Positions 63,936-64,000 of a stretch of DNA of 64,000 bases are shown piece by piece. The translations under genes and the position numbers were made by a program. The stretch is from Alviniconcha marisindica (lineage: Eukaryota; Mollusca; Gastropoda; Provannidae): positions 93,501-157,500 of the forward strand of contig JABMCL010002596.1 of assembly GCA_018857735.1 (NCBI GenBank), read 5' to 3'. A model generated the notes under the pieces. It did no database searches. It was not told where the DNA came from and saw nothing but the letters and a program-made list of their open reading frames with translations. Within the stretch, counting starts at the first letter, position 1. Every line of letters starts with the position of its first letter.

Positions 63936-64000
63936 GCACACTGGGGGCTGTACGGACACCGTAAGAGAGTCTGTATTGAAAAGTTGACTCTGGGAGAGAG

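Overview
This is a metazoan nuclear window with long introns, vertebrate/lophotrochozoan-type genes and very high repeat content. The organism is most likely a marine mollusc, perhaps a caenogastropod. That rests on protein resemblance and on the style of its tRNA-derived SINEs, LINE tails and (CA)n tracts, and was not tested by a search. Coding DNA is only about 3.3 kb of 64 kb. Nearly every long open frame outside the genes is an artefact of a tandem repeat whose unit length is a multiple of three, or of a (CA)n/(GT)n tract.

Layout: (1) 838-5822, + strand: the last three exons of PPAT (amidophosphoribosyltransferase, first committed step of purine synthesis), with a one-base frameshift in the middle exon. 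(2) 5823-21383: repeat-filled intergenic DNA holding minisatellites, SINEs, MITEs and a LINE 3' end with an internal repeat expansion. (3) 21384-28600, - strand: a complete six-exon XPNPEP3 (mitochondrial Xaa-Pro aminopeptidase 3, 531 aa) with all five metal ligands. (4) 28601-32266: divergent intergenic region. (5) 32267-51054, + strand: a complete eleven-exon ST13/Hip (Hsc70-interacting protein, 374 aa), with a poly(A) signal at 51762. (6) 51785-63074: intergenic repeats and DNA transposons. (7) 63075-63240, - strand: the terminal exon of a cysteine-rich Ly6/uPAR-like (three-finger) protein whose upstream exons lie beyond the window.

XPNPEP3 and ST13 are head to head, the same arrangement as on human chromosome 22q13.2, so this looks like an ancient conserved divergent gene pair. 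PPAT and the Ly6-like gene have no evident functional link to them.

The most unusual property is that tandem arrays repeatedly incorporate exon edges. The array before ST13 exon 4 repeats the 3' splice site and first exon bases about 35 times. The array before XPNPEP3 exon 5 repeats its acceptor plus about 18 exon bases. The array after the Ly6-like gene repeats the C-terminal codons, the stop and the 3' flank. The array after PPAT resembles its last codons and stop. There are also single stray copies of ST13 exon 1, of the ST13 exon 11 acceptor and of the XPNPEP3 start region. In at least eight introns a minisatellite ends within tens of bases of the 3' splice site. I consider this the candidate undescribed phenomenon of the window: minisatellites seeded at exon edges that create arrays of decoy splice sites.
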